From Sphingomonadales bacterium Ga0077557 (GTDB lineage Bacteria > Pseudomonadota > Alphaproteobacteria > Sphingomonadales > Sphingomonadaceae), in the NCBI GenBank assembly GCA_001464615.1, contig LNFI01000006.1:1-64000 (forward strand): 64,000 nt of DNA. Reading direction: 5' to 3'. The notes below the pieces were generated by a model. The model was not told where the DNA came from. It saw only the letters and a list, made by a program, of their open reading frames with translations, and searched no databases. A program made the position numbers and the translations under genes. Shown piece by piece: positions 41,724-51,391 of this stretch; position 1 is the first letter of the stretch; every line of letters begins with the position of its first letter.

Positions 41724-42929
41724 TTAGGATCGATGCGTTAGGGTCCGATAAAAGCTTTGCTCAGCGGTTGTCGCGGCGAACATGAGGTCGCCAACAGCCT
41801 TTGCCCGCTCGGCGAGCGACCGCGCCAGCTGCCTGTTCTCGAACAATTTCTGCATATCGGCGGCAATGTCTGGGATGGCGGTGGAATGCTGGACCAGGGC
41901 GACTCCGGGATGATCGCTTTCCCAGACCGCCGCAGCGCAATCGGCGTCGCCGCTCACAAAGATTGGCAGGCCGACATTGGTATAGTCCGTCAGCTTGCTT
42001 GGAAACGACAGGCGCTCATTGACCTTTTCGCCGGGGCCAAACCACATTGGCAGATACAGGATGTCGACGTCATTGCGCAGCGCCGCGACCAGGGCATCGG
42101 GCGGCAGCAACCCGCGCAGCTCAATATTGGGTTGCGCGAGCGACGGGTGCGCTTCGACGGTAGCAGGGCCATAGATGATTAACCGCCCGCCCAAGGGGGC
42201 AATCGCCTGCGCCATGCGGCGATTTGCCTCAACCATCGCCAAGGTACTCATCGATCCGGCAAAGGCGACGACGCGGCCACGGGTCCGTGCCGCTAACCGC
42301 GGCGAAAGGCCTTCATAGACCTGCCCATGGGGTGACCGCGCCGGATAAAGCGTTTCCCCGGCGACGCCAAACCGGCGCTGATACGCCGCGCCCATCGCCG
42401 GCGACACACACAAGCGCGAGGCCGCCCCGCGATAGGCTTGCGCGAAAATGCGCTCCTTCATCGCTGCCAACACGGCCAGCGTGGCGCCGCCGCCAGCCCA
42501 TTCGTCATGGCAGATCAGGTGGTAGGGAAGCTTGTGCGCGCGCGCGAGGGCCACCGCCGATAGCCAGCCATTGCCGTTCGTCACCGTGAGCACGGCGTCG
42601 GCATCGAAACCGATCGTGGCGGTGCGGATCGCGCGCGATACATGCGCTGCGGCTACCATCGCCACGCTATCGACGAGCTTCGCGAGCCGAGTCCGCCGAA
42701 GCCGTCCCATCCGCTGCGGCACATGCCGATAGTCAACGCCGGGCAACCGGCGGTGCGGCAAGGATTGCTGCGCGCCCGTCTCGACAATACGCAATCGATC
42801 GCGCGGATAATCGAGCAACAAACGGAAGAGCAGCGCCGATCCATGCAGACTATTCTCCACCGGGACATCGGCAATGTAGAGCAATCGCGGCAGCATTGGG
42901 GAGCCGGACGCCGGCCGCGCATCACTCAC
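41724..42929 (-). CDS. glycosyltransferase, GT4-like
   Basis: A 401-residue GT-B protein. The N-terminal half begins [23 protein letters not shown]. The C-terminal half has [34 protein letters not shown] and [23 protein letters not shown], the usual nucleotide-sugar region. Acceptor and donor are unknown. The GTG start overlaps the upstream epimerase stop (GTGA), so both are translated from one mRNA. Confidence 0.8.
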   Translation of the reverse strand: MSDARPASGSPMLPRLLYIADVPVENSLHGSALLFRLLLDYPRDRLRIVETGAQQSLPHRRLPGVDYRHVPQRMGRLRRTRLAKLVDSVAMVAAAHVSRAIRTATIGFDADAVLTVTNGNGWLSAVALARAHKLPYHLICHDEWAGGGATLAVLAAMKERIFAQAYRGAASRLCVSPAMGAAYQRRFGVAGETLYPARSPHGQVYEGLSPRLAARTRGRVVAFAGSMSTLAMVEANRRMAQAIAPLGGRLIIYGPATVEAHPSLAQPNIELRGLLPPDALVAALRNDVDILYLPMWFGPGEKVNERLSFPSKLTDYTNVGLPIFVSGDADCAAAVWESDHPGVALVQHSTAIPDIAADMQKLFENRQLARSLAERAKAVGDLMFAATTAEQSFYRTLTHRS

Positions 42930-43975
42930 CCGCGCACCGCTTGCGCTTCAAAGATTTCCTGCATCGTCACGCCAACCGACTTGGTGATTTCCCAGCCGGG
43001 ATAATGCGCCTTGATCTTGGCGAGATCGGAATAATAGCAAATGTGATCGCCGACGCGGTGCTGATCGACATATTCCGAAACCATCGGCTTGCCGCTTACC
43101 TGTTCGGCGATCTTGAATGCCTCCAGGATCGACACCGAATTATCCTTGCCGCCGCCCAGATTGTACACCTCGCCCACGCGCGGCTTGGCAATGAAGCGGA
43201 CGATGAATTCGCCGACATCATGGCTATGGATGTTGTCGCGCACCTGTTTGCCCAGATAGCCGAAAATCCGGTAGAGCTTCCCCTCGGCATTGGCGCGGAC
43301 CAAATAGCTGAGAAAGCCGTGGAGCTCGACGCCGCTATGGCTCGGCCCGGTCAGGCACCCGCCCCGCAAAGCGCAGGTCGGCATACCGAAATAGCGACCA
43401 TATTCCTGCACCATCACATCAGCGGCGACTTTTGACGCGCCGAAAATCGAATGCTTGCTTTGATCGATCCGAAAATCCTCTGCAATTCCAGCTACATAGA
43501 CGGGATCAGCATAGTCCCAGCGCGTTTCAAGCTCGACAAGGGCAATGGCATTGGGCGCATCGCCATAGACCTTGTTGGTGCTCATATGGACGAACGGACT
43601 CTCCCCGCAATGCTGTCGCGCGGCCTCCAGCAGGTTGAGCGTGCCGACGGCGTTGGTATCGAAATCGTCGAACGGGCGCGCCGCCGCCAGATCATGGCTG
43701 GGCTGCGCTGCGCAGTGGATGATCGCATCCGGGCGCAATGCCGTAACCAGCGCCAGCACGCCCGCCCGATCACGGATATCGAGCTCGACATGCTCAAATC
43801 GTGGATAGCTTTCCAGCAACCGGGCCTGGTTCCAGCGCGTATCGCCCCCCGGCCCAAAGAAATCGGCCCGCATATTATTGTCGATACCGACAACGCGCCA
43901 GCCATCATTGGCAAGTCGAGCGACAACTTCGGAACCGATCAACCCCGAGGAACCCGTAACCAATCCTGTCTTCAT
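42926..43975 (-). CDS. NAD-dependent epimerase/dehydratase, CDP-paratose epimerase-like
   Basis: A 349-residue extended SDR. It has the NAD loop [57 protein letters not shown] and [12 protein letters not shown], characteristic of the CDP-tyvelose/paratose 2-epimerase-like group. The YxxxK position reads F178-G-A-S-K182, so the canonical tyrosine is Phe; this may be a feature of the subgroup. It probably makes a nucleotide-sugar precursor for the glycosyltransferase it overlaps. Confidence 0.85.
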   Translation of the reverse strand: MKTGLVTGSSGLIGSEVVARLANDGWRVVGIDNNMRADFFGPGGDTRWNQARLLESYPRFEHVELDIRDRAGVLALVTALRPDAIIHCAAQPSHDLAAARPFDDFDTNAVGTLNLLEAARQHCGESPFVHMSTNKVYGDAPNAIALVELETRWDYADPVYVAGIAEDFRIDQSKHSIFGASKVAADVMVQEYGRYFGMPTCALRGGCLTGPSHSGVELHGFLSYLVRANAEGKLYRIFGYLGKQVRDNIHSHDVGEFIVRFIAKPRVGEVYNLGGGKDNSVSILEAFKIAEQVSGKPMVSEYVDQHRVGDHICYYSDLAKIKAHYPGWEITKSVGVTMQEIFEAQAVRG

Positions 43976-44089
43976 ACTGTTCCCATCAATTCTCGTAACA
44001 GTATCAAACTCATATTAGCTCAATAGCGTGACAGATGGAGCAAACATAGGTCCCAAATAATTACCCAATTAGCTGAATTTTCGGGTTGA

Positions 44090-45301
44090 TCACTGCAGGC
44101 CGCACGCCGCAAATAATTGATTGAACCTGTTTTCCCAGCAATGATCCCGGCGTGCGCGCTGCCATCCAGCCTCCCGCAGGCGTTCTGCAGCTTCAGTGTT
44201 GGCAAGATAGAAGCGCGTCTTGTCGATCAACTCGTCCGACGAACGATAACAATCGATTTCTCGGCCGATCTCGTAAAAATGCTCGATCTCTGGCGTGTAG
44301 CCGGTCAGAAAGCATGAACGGGACATCGGCCCCTCAAAATCACGGAGCCGCACATGCGGGATTAATCGCGATCCGGGGCGGCCGTCGCTCCATACATTAC
44401 TGAAGTTTAGGACGACGGCATGTGCAGCGAAGGTTTCCGCAACACCACGGGCATAGCCGCGGACATGCGGTGCCAGCATCGCCCGTTCCTTGCGCGCCTG
44501 GCGGCGCTGGCCAAGACGGCGAGCGATCCGCCATGTCGCGGCGGCCAAGCCGTCATGCACAACAAGATATCGCATCTCGGCCAGATAGGCCCGCGCACTT
44601 CCGGGCGGGACGGTGGATCGGCCGAGCCGGGCTTGTTCCGCCTCAGGCGTCGTCGGCGTGCTGTCCGCATCGCACCAGCCGCGCCCATAGACGCTGAACG
44701 GCACGTCCGCTTGATGCAGCGCGGCGAGCAGCGTTGCGCGATCCGCATAGCGTTGACCGACAAAACACGCGTCATTCTGGCGTGTTACGCCAGGAAAGGG
44801 CTGATAGACATTGGGGTCTGCCGCCATTTGCACCCAAATGGGATTGGCACCGATCGCCCGATAGGCCCGGCCAGCGTCCATTTCCGCATGCCAGGCAAAA
44901 TCGACAGCCGGCGCAATCGCTGAGACCAGGTCGAACTGATAGATGCTGTTGCAATAGAAATTGATCGTCGGAATGCCCAACGCGCGAATATCCGCAAACC
45001 CCGCCGGATCGAAATGCGCATTGTAAAAATAGCTGAGGAACAGATCGATCGGCTTTGCCGCATGCGCTGCGCGCACTTCATCGATAATGGCCTGTGTAAT
45101 CCGAGCGCGAACCTCCCGTTCTTGCGCCGTAAAATCATGCGCAATCTGCATGAAATCGCTGGCAACCTGCAGGTCGACCGCTGAATCCACAACTTCATGC
45201 CCAAGCCTCGCCAGCGCTGGCAAAAAATTGCTCGCCCATAAATCAGCGTGATATCTTCCAGGATCTTGGGCGTGCCGAATGGCGGTGAAGATGCGCATCA
45301 C
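44090..45301 (-). CDS. CgeB-like glycosyltransferase
   Basis: A 403-residue protein resembling the CgeB/Glyco_trans_1_2 family. The N-terminal part is SNFLPALARLGHEVVD and LFLSYFYNAHFDP. The centre is FVGQRYADRATLLAALHQADVPFSVYGRGW. The C-terminal part includes LNFSNVWSDGRPGSRLIPHVRLRDFEGPMSRSCFLTGYTPEIEHFYEIG. Such proteins are probable glycosyltransferases in surface-polysaccharide or spore-coat loci. It is separated by about 110 bases from genes on each side. Confidence 0.75.
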   Translation of the reverse strand: MMRIFTAIRHAQDPGRYHADLWASNFLPALARLGHEVVDSAVDLQVASDFMQIAHDFTAQEREVRARITQAIIDEVRAAHAAKPIDLFLSYFYNAHFDPAGFADIRALGIPTINFYCNSIYQFDLVSAIAPAVDFAWHAEMDAGRAYRAIGANPIWVQMAADPNVYQPFPGVTRQNDACFVGQRYADRATLLAALHQADVPFSVYGRGWCDADSTPTTPEAEQARLGRSTVPPGSARAYLAEMRYLVVHDGLAAATWRIARRLGQRRQARKERAMLAPHVRGYARGVAETFAAHAVVLNFSNVWSDGRPGSRLIPHVRLRDFEGPMSRSCFLTGYTPEIEHFYEIGREIDCYRSSDELIDKTRFYLANTEAAERLREAGWQRARRDHCWENRFNQLFAACGLQ

Positions 45302-45410
45302 CGTTATAAGCGATCAACGTTGGCCATCTTCATACCACCACCCCGGCAACGCAATATCCGGTCGATCACTGAAGTTCGGCACGTCGGGTGGGTGGGGAAA
45401 TGGTCAGCCA

Positions 45411-46754
45411 TCATGCGCCGCCCCCAATGCTAAAGACCGCCGGGTCACTGATTGACGGCGCCCCATCGGCGCCCGGCACCGCGCTGATCACCGGCAAGAC
45501 TGGCTCGATCACGACATCCCCATGCGGCATTAGCGCATAAGCACCATGGCCAGATGACTGCTGAAAATTATGTGTATTGCCGCCGGGGCTGCACCACGCC
45601 ACCTCGAACGTCAGCGCATCGCGGACGATATGGTCCCAATTGCTGTTCACAACCGACGTATAGAGATCGACATGATAGCGGCCGGCGGCTAGCAAGACCG
45701 GCCCTAGCGATACCCGAACCCGATAGCGCCCGGCGACTTTCGGCAAGGCGAGATCGGTAAAATGGGCCAGCGAGAACATGCCAAGCGGCGCGCTCTGCGC
45801 ATCGTTGAACATTGCTTCTATGGACAGACGCGGGGAGCCATCAGTCTCGACGACAATCTCTATGTTTAGCGCTTGCGCAACGTCATAAAGCGCCACTGCA
45901 GACCCCAGATCGTTGACAATCTGGGCAGAAATAATTCGCGTGTGCAGGCCGGCCCCCGCAAACTCCGCGTCCGGCGCCCGCGCGGCACTGGCCGCAGACT
46001 GATACGCCGCAATCGCCATGTCGGTGGCCCCATCAAAAACGATCCGGCCGCGATCGAGCACGATACATCTGCTGGTGAGGCTTTTGATGGCCGCCATATT
46101 ATGGCTAACAAACAACACTGTTCGCCCTTCGCCAGCAATGTCGTGCATCCGACCGAGGCATTTGCGCTGAAACTCAGCGTCGCCCACCGCGAGCACTTCA
46201 TCGACCACCAGGATTTCGGAATCGAGATGAGCGGCAACGGCAAAAGCCAGACGCGTGTACATACCGCTGGAATAGCGCTTCACTGGCGTGTCGAGAAATT
46301 GCTCAACGCCTGAAAAAGCAACGATATCATCAAACCGCGCGTCAATTTCGCGGCGGGTCAGGCCCAGTATCGTGCCGTTGAGGTAGATATTCTCGCGGCC
46401 GGTCAATTCCGGGTGAAACCCCGTGCCCACCTCCAGCAGACTCGACACGCGGCCAGCCACGCGCACCTCGCCTGCGCTCGGCTCGGTAATGCGCGACAAG
46501 ATCTTCAGAAACGTGCTTTTGCCGGCCCCATTGCGGCCGATTACGCCGATCGCCTCGCCACGGGCGATGTCAAAACTAACATCGCGCAAGGCCCAGAACT
46601 CTTCTTTGATCTCGGCTTTGGGTTTGGTGAACATCGATCTGGCCGCGCCCATCACGGCGTCACGCAGCGAACGATAGGGTGCTGGCCGATGATCATGCGA
46701 GATCGTGTATTTTTTGCCCAGTCCCTGCACCCGGATCGCGAAATCGTCGGTCAT
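45411..46754 (-). CDS. wzt: polysaccharide ABC transporter ATP-binding protein (Wzt-type)
   Basis: A 447-residue protein. The ATPase domain occupies about residues 1-250: Walker A GRNGAGKST (73-81), signature YSSGM (161-165), Walker B ILVVDE (181-186). The C-terminal Wzt-type beta-sandwich (about 280-420) recognises the polysaccharide end or modification, which marks this as an O-antigen/capsule exporter rather than TagH-type. The start is the ATG overlapping the wzm stop (ATGA); 43 upstream in-frame codons lie inside wzm. Confidence 0.92.
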   Translation of the reverse strand: MTDDFAIRVQGLGKKYTISHDHRPAPYRSLRDAVMGAARSMFTKPKAEIKEEFWALRDVSFDIARGEAIGVIGRNGAGKSTFLKILSRITEPSAGEVRVAGRVSSLLEVGTGFHPELTGRENIYLNGTILGLTRREIDARFDDIVAFSGVEQFLDTPVKRYSSGMYTRLAFAVAAHLDSEILVVDEVLAVGDAEFQRKCLGRMHDIAGEGRTVLFVSHNMAAIKSLTSRCIVLDRGRIVFDGATDMAIAAYQSAASAARAPDAEFAGAGLHTRIISAQIVNDLGSAVALYDVAQALNIEIVVETDGSPRLSIEAMFNDAQSAPLGMFSLAHFTDLALPKVAGRYRVRVSLGPVLLAAGRYHVDLYTSVVNSNWDHIVRDALTFEVAWCSPGGNTHNFQQSSGHGAYALMPHGDVVIEPVLPVISAVPGADGAPSISDPAVFSIGGGA

Positions 46755-47605
46755 ATGTTGTCCGCGAAACTGCGTTCCGTCTGGCGAAAATAGCCAATGC
46801 CCAGGGCGAGCATGATCGCCACCACGCCAACATTGAGCACCATGCCCACCGGGTTGAGCGGATTGGTCCCGCCGAGGAGGCACCAGCGGAAGCCCTCAAT
46901 CGCGCCTACCGCAGGGTTGAGATAGAGCAGAACCTGCCATTGCGGCGGCAGGATCGTGATCGAAAAGCCAACTGGGGTCACATAGACGCCGAACTGAATA
47001 ATGAACGGAATAATATAGCGAAAATCGCGATATTTGACGTTCAGCGCCGTCACCAGCAGCGCTGGTCCGAGGCTGGCCAACAGGCACAGGACCGTAAAAA
47101 CAGGCAGGGCAAAAATCTCGACACCGGGCGCGAACCGATAGCCAAGGAACAACGCCATCAGGAGCATGAAATTGATGCCCAAATCAACCAGCGCAACCAT
47201 CGCCGCCGCAACGGGTATAATCAGCCTTGGGAAATAGACTTTGCTGATCAGATTGGCGTTGCCAATCAGGCTTGCGGATGCCTCACTCAGGATCGTCGTG
47301 AACAAGAACCAGGGCAGCAACGCCGCAAAAACCAGCAGCGCATAGGGCACATCAGCAGGTGTCGGCAGCTTGGCAACCCGGCTGAATACAAACGTCAGCG
47401 CCAGCATCGTCAACAATGGCCGCAGCAACGCCCAGGCGACCCCAATGACGGTCTGCTTGTAGCGAACAGCGATGTCCCGCCACGCCAGCACCACGAACAA
47501 CTCGCGATAGCGCCACAGGTCCCCCCAATATTGCCCGCTCGATCGCCCGGGCGCCAGGATCAGCACGGCGCGCGATTTCTGCGCTTGGGCGGGCGGACCG
47601 TTCAT
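46751..47605 (-). CDS. wzm: polysaccharide ABC transporter permease (Wzm-type)
   Basis: A 284-residue ABC-2 permease with six membrane helices. It begins with a cytoplasmic amphipathic helix (YWGDLWRYRELFVVLAWRDIAVRYKQTVIGVAW) and has the PWFLFTTILSEASASLIGNANLISKVYFPRLIIP signature of Wzm proteins. With Wzt it would export an undecaprenyl-linked chain across the inner membrane. It is tightly linked by four-base overlaps to wzt and to the upstream GT2 gene. Confidence 0.93.
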   Translation of the reverse strand: MNGPPAQAQKSRAVLILAPGRSSGQYWGDLWRYRELFVVLAWRDIAVRYKQTVIGVAWALLRPLLTMLALTFVFSRVAKLPTPADVPYALLVFAALLPWFLFTTILSEASASLIGNANLISKVYFPRLIIPVAAAMVALVDLGINFMLLMALFLGYRFAPGVEIFALPVFTVLCLLASLGPALLVTALNVKYRDFRYIIPFIIQFGVYVTPVGFSITILPPQWQVLLYLNPAVGAIEGFRWCLLGGTNPLNPVGMVLNVGVVAIMLALGIGYFRQTERSFADNI

Positions 47606-48489
47606 CGCAGCTGTTCCGGGCCCTGCTTCTTCAGCCGCCGAAAAAGCGCAAAACTCGCGCGCGAGACGGGTCGGCGCTCAAATTGCATAAAGCAGCGATA
47701 GCCATCGACGATCGCTCGGATGCGGTGCTTCAATCGGGACCATTCAAGCGTGTACAGCGCGACCTTGATTGTCGACCCGGCCAGCAAGGGGATCAGGCTC
47801 AACGCCGGCGCATTTTGCCAGGCGAAAAGAATCGTGTTGCGCGATCCGTAATAATCCATCCGTTGCCAATCGCGTATCGGCGATTCATGGTGCAATATTG
47901 GATCTGACCGCCCGATGATTGTACAATATCCCGCATCGATCATTCTGATACCATAGTCCAATTCTTCGCCCTGGTGCACCAGATCACCACGATAGCCGCC
48001 CAGCGACAAGAAAATATCGCGGCGTAATGCATGTGCGGTGCCTATAAAATAGGCACAACGCCAAATGCCGGAGTCAGATGGCGGAACCTGAAACACTATA
48101 TCACCAGTCTTGCCGGGCTCCTTGAACGGGATAGCGACGGCCCCGATCTTGGGATCAGAAAAGAACGGCAGAATTTGTGCAACAACATGTGGCGTCGAAA
48201 ATTCGGCATCATCATCAATCGACACGATGATCGGTGCACGGGCCAGTTTAGCGCCGATATTCCGACGGACGATTAGCCCGGCAGATGTTTCAAAGCGTTC
48301 GATCCTGACCGCAGGAAATTGCGCACGCACCATCTCGCTGGTGCCATCGTGCGACCCATCATCGATCACCAGCACCTCTACTGCCGCGGTCTGGGCGATT
48401 GCGGAACGCAGCGCCCGCGCAAGATCATCCTTGCGGTTCTTAGTGGTGATCACAATGGTGGCGCTTGGTAGGGCCTTGTCATCCAGCAT
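47602..48489 (-). CDS. family 2 glycosyltransferase
   Basis: A 295-residue GT-A enzyme. It has IVITTKNRKDDLARALRSAI, VIDDGSHDGT, the DxD metal site in VSIDDDAEF, and HQGEELDYGIRMIDAG. A hydrophobic helix follows, then a basic tail. It transfers an activated sugar to the growing chain; specificity is not predictable. Four-base overlap with wzm and eleven-base overlap with the acyltransferase place it in one operon. Confidence 0.85.
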   Translation of the reverse strand: MLDDKALPSATIVITTKNRKDDLARALRSAIAQTAAVEVLVIDDGSHDGTSEMVRAQFPAVRIERFETSAGLIVRRNIGAKLARAPIIVSIDDDAEFSTPHVVAQILPFFSDPKIGAVAIPFKEPGKTGDIVFQVPPSDSGIWRCAYFIGTAHALRRDIFLSLGGYRGDLVHQGEELDYGIRMIDAGYCTIIGRSDPILHHESPIRDWQRMDYYGSRNTILFAWQNAPALSLIPLLAGSTIKVALYTLEWSRLKHRIRAIVDGYRCFMQFERRPVSRASFALFRRLKKQGPEQLR

Positions 48490-49042
48490 CGGCGATCATC
48501 CGCTGCTGCCGGGCAGGCACCCCAGCCACCACTGCCCCAGGCGCAACAGCGCTGGTCACGATCGCGCCGGCCGCAACCACGGCATTATCGCCGATCGTCA
48601 CCCCTTTTAAAATGATCGCCCCAGCCCCAATCCACACATTGTCACCAATTGTCGTTGCGGCGCCGCGCAAGGGCTGGTCCCGGACAAGCATGCCCGGTGC
48701 AAAGCCATGATCATGATCGGTTATGTAGCAATGCGGCCCAATCATGCAGTTGCGCCCGATCATGATCGCAATAGAGGCATCGATCATCGTGAACCGATTG
48801 ATATAGCTGCTATTGCCAATCGAAATGCCGCCGCCGCTTGGGCAGGCGGTGCACAGCAAGACCACATGATCATCAAGCGCCACGCCATCCGCCAAACGGA
48901 TGCTGTGCCAATCGCGCGGGATCGAGATGTTGCGCAGCCAGGCGCGACCTTCGATCTGTACCCCAAGCGCGCGGAACCACCAGTTGCGCCGTCGGGAACT
49001 GGCACCACGCGCGATCTGGATCAGCTTTGCCGCTAAGCTCAA
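48479..49042 (-). CDS. hexapeptide-repeat acyltransferase
   Basis: A 187-residue left-handed beta-helix protein, with hexapeptide repeats such as ISIGNSSYINRFTMID, IMIGRNCMIGPHCYITD, TIGDNVWIGAGAIILKGVTIGDNAVVAAGAIV and the closing VVAGVPAR. It resembles maltose/galactoside O-acetyltransferases and WcaF-type enzymes. HDHGF holds the likely catalytic His. The start is a TTG that overlaps the preceding stop (TTGA) with AAGGGG six bases upstream. The long upstream frame belongs to the other strand of the GT2 gene. Confidence 0.85.
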   Translation of the reverse strand: MSLAAKLIQIARGASSRRRNWWFRALGVQIEGRAWLRNISIPRDWHSIRLADGVALDDHVVLLCTACPSGGGISIGNSSYINRFTMIDASIAIMIGRNCMIGPHCYITDHDHGFAPGMLVRDQPLRGAATTIGDNVWIGAGAIILKGVTIGDNAVVAAGAIVTSAVAPGAVVAGVPARQQRMIADAG

Positions 49043-49965
49043 CGCTGGCCCCTTGCTGAAATTAGCCCAAGGCCGATGATGACCGGCGCCCCTAACAAAA
49101 AGCGCAGCCGACCGATCCGGGCATTCAATGCAAAGGACCGCAGATATAACTCCATGCTCCGCCTGGGCATGTGATTGCGACCTAGTGCCAAAATTGCGGC
49201 GCGAAGGTGAATCCCGACCATGCCGCGCGTGATGGTCCGGGCTCGGGCACTGATCCCATAACGACCCGACTGCCACTGCGCGAGCAACGCCTTGCACCCA
49301 TAAAATGCTAGCAATAGCGATTTTGAAATCGATCCAGGGTGGTCGCGCTTGGCATAGGTTGGCGGGGCGACAATATGCATGAAGCCGGGCTGCTCCCCCA
49401 ACCGGAGCATGAGATCGTGGTCCTCGGCCACCTTCATGGCTTCATCAAAGCCGCCGGCCTCGATAAATATGTCGCGCCGGACAGCCACCATACCGCCCGC
49501 AGCGTAGAGGCCAGCGGCCGCCGCCTCCAGATAATCCTGGTATTCCACGATGTCTGGTGGGCAATATTCAAGCGTCGGCGCGACATCGAAAAATTCGACA
49601 AAATTCCCACAGATGATCGCCGGACGATCCCCCCGGGCAAGCGCCTCGGCGAAACAGGATAAGGCCCAGCGCGGCGCGAGATCGTCGCTGTCGATAAAGA
49701 AAAGATAGTCCCCCCGCGCTATGCGTGCACCGCAATTTCGTGCCGAACCGGGGCCCTGATTGTCCTTGGTCAGCACAATCAAATCGGTCGATCCGGCGAA
49801 CTGATCGGTACAATTATCGGTCGAACCATCATCGACAATGATTAGCTCAAAATCCTGAAAATGCTGCGTACGAATGCTGTCGATACAGGCTTCCATCGTC
49901 CCCCGGCTATTGTAAACCGGGACGATCACTGAAAAAATTATGTCCGTCGCAATAGTGACCGTCAC
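49039..49965 (-). CDS. family 2 glycosyltransferase
   Basis: A 308-residue GT-A enzyme. It has FSVIVPVYNSRGTMEACIDSI, IIVDDGSTDNCTD, GPGSARNCGARIARGDYLFFIDSDD (the DxD site) and AEDHDLMLRLGEQPG, with a basic C-terminal helix. It is the first gene of the five-gene run GT2-acyltransferase-GT2-wzm-wzt. Confidence 0.88.
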   Translation of the reverse strand: MTVTIATDIIFSVIVPVYNSRGTMEACIDSIRTQHFQDFELIIVDDGSTDNCTDQFAGSTDLIVLTKDNQGPGSARNCGARIARGDYLFFIDSDDLAPRWALSCFAEALARGDRPAIICGNFVEFFDVAPTLEYCPPDIVEYQDYLEAAAAGLYAAGGMVAVRRDIFIEAGGFDEAMKVAEDHDLMLRLGEQPGFMHIVAPPTYAKRDHPGSISKSLLLAFYGCKALLAQWQSGRYGISARARTITRGMVGIHLRAAILALGRNHMPRRSMELYLRSFALNARIGRLRFLLGAPVIIGLGLISARGQR

Positions 49966-50271
49966 TCACCCCTCCTGGCGGTCGTATTTTTTTCTCAGCA
50001 TTCCCCAGGGCGTCAATAATAAAATCTGTGGGGCATAGTTCCTTGGATAGCCCGATGGGCTGACTTCACTGTTATATCGCGCGTAAGCAAGACGATGTCG
50101 ACAGAGTTCACTATTTTACGGGGAGGTCATTGCCAGGATCATCACTTCCAGGCGCACTCGGTAGCAACCAAGAATGACGCGGCTTATTTGGTAGCCAAAT
50201 GGCGAGCTCAGCGGCATGCTTTATTGCCGATAGGAAAAATGCCCCGCCGTTGCACCGGAGAATAACAGTCC
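49966..50271. other. 306-bp divergent intergenic region, no gene
   Basis: An AT-richer gap between two divergent transcription units of the polysaccharide locus. It probably holds promoters for both; no clear consensus pair, terminator or repeat stood out. Confidence 0.5.
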
Positions 50272-51213
50272 ATGGCCGATCAATTTGACCTAGCGGGAAG
50301 CCGGATTTGGGTTGCCGGCGACCAGGGCATGGTTGGGCGCGCGATTACCCGCCGATTGTCGCGTGAGACCGTGACGATCATCACCCCCCCAACCCGCATC
50401 GATCTCCGCGATCAGGCGACGACCTTTGCCTGGATGGAGGCGAACCCCGTTGATCTGGTATTTTTAGCGGCCGCCAAGGTTGGCGGCATCGCAGCAAACA
50501 GCGCCGAGCCTGCCCAGTTTCTTTATGACAATCTGCTGATCGCAGCCAATGTGATCGAAGGCGCCCGCCGCGGCGGTGTCAAGAAGCTCGTTTTCCTAGG
50601 CTCTTCGTGCATTTACCCCCGTTTGGCTCCCCAACCGATTACCGAGGACGCATTGCTCAGTGGCCCGCTTGAACCCACCAACCAATGGTATGCGCTCGCC
50701 AAAATTGCCGGCCTGAAATTATGCGAGGCGTATCGGATCGAATATGGGTGCGATTTCATCGCCGCGCAGCCGACCAATCTCTACGGCCCCTTCGACAATT
50801 TCGATCTTACCTCAAGCCATGTGCTACCGGCCCTTATTCGGAAAGCCCATGAAGCGAAAATAGCCGGTGCAGCAACATTCACAGTCTGGGGAAGCGGCGC
50901 GCCGTATCGCGAATTTCTGCACGTCGACGATCTGGCTGACGCTTTAGTGTTCTTGGCGCGCCACTACAGTGAAAATGGTTTCGTCAACATTGGTAGCGGT
51001 GACGAGATCACTATTGGTGATCTGGCGACATTGGTCGCAAACATAGTCGGCTTTAACGGTACCTTGATTTTTGATCAGTCGCACCCGGATGGTACACCGC
51101 GAAAGCGCCTCGATACCCAAATACTCGATAGTTTTGGCTGGCGCGCTGCGATATCGCTAAAACAGGGGGTCTTGGAAACCTATGATTGGTTCAAAGCCAG
51201 CACAGAAGAATAG
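50272..51213 (+). CDS. fcl: GDP-L-fucose synthase
   Basis: A 313-residue bifunctional epimerase-reductase. It converts GDP-4-keto-6-deoxymannose to GDP-L-fucose. Signatures are VAGDQGMVG, AAAKVGGIAAN, LGSSCIYP with the catalytic Cys113, and Y140xxxK144 (YALAK). Neighbouring residues follow the family (PTNLYGPFDNFDL). The upstream enzyme GDP-mannose 4,6-dehydratase is not in this window. Confidence 0.93.
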   Translation: MADQFDLAGSRIWVAGDQGMVGRAITRRLSRETVTIITPPTRIDLRDQATTFAWMEANPVDLVFLAAAKVGGIAANSAEPAQFLYDNLLIAANVIEGARRGGVKKLVFLGSSCIYPRLAPQPITEDALLSGPLEPTNQWYALAKIAGLKLCEAYRIEYGCDFIAAQPTNLYGPFDNFDLTSSHVLPALIRKAHEAKIAGAATFTVWGSGAPYREFLHVDDLADALVFLARHYSENGFVNIGSGDEITIGDLATLVANIVGFNGTLIFDQSHPDGTPRKRLDTQILDSFGWRAAISLKQGVLETYDWFKASTEE

Positions 51214-51391
51214 CGTGAATGTTTCCAGTTTTTTCCGATTCGATAGCGACAGCAAATATCCGTAATTCCTAAGAATATTTACAACTTCACGACAACCTCC
51301 TATGTGCCTATGTGGTTCAGATGAATCGGATAAACTCTGATTCTCTGCCAGCATGTCATGCCGATCTGTGATCAAGGGAGGTCGAATTTCG

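Noticed and set aside
46679..47701. 340-residue plus-strand open frame
   Set aside because: Antisense to wzm; extremely Gln/Arg/Asn-rich, no domain.
50150..50185. Possible ops/JUMPstart element (CTCGGTAGCAAC)
   Set aside because: Only part of the ops core GGCGGTAGC is matched and no JUMPstart context follows.
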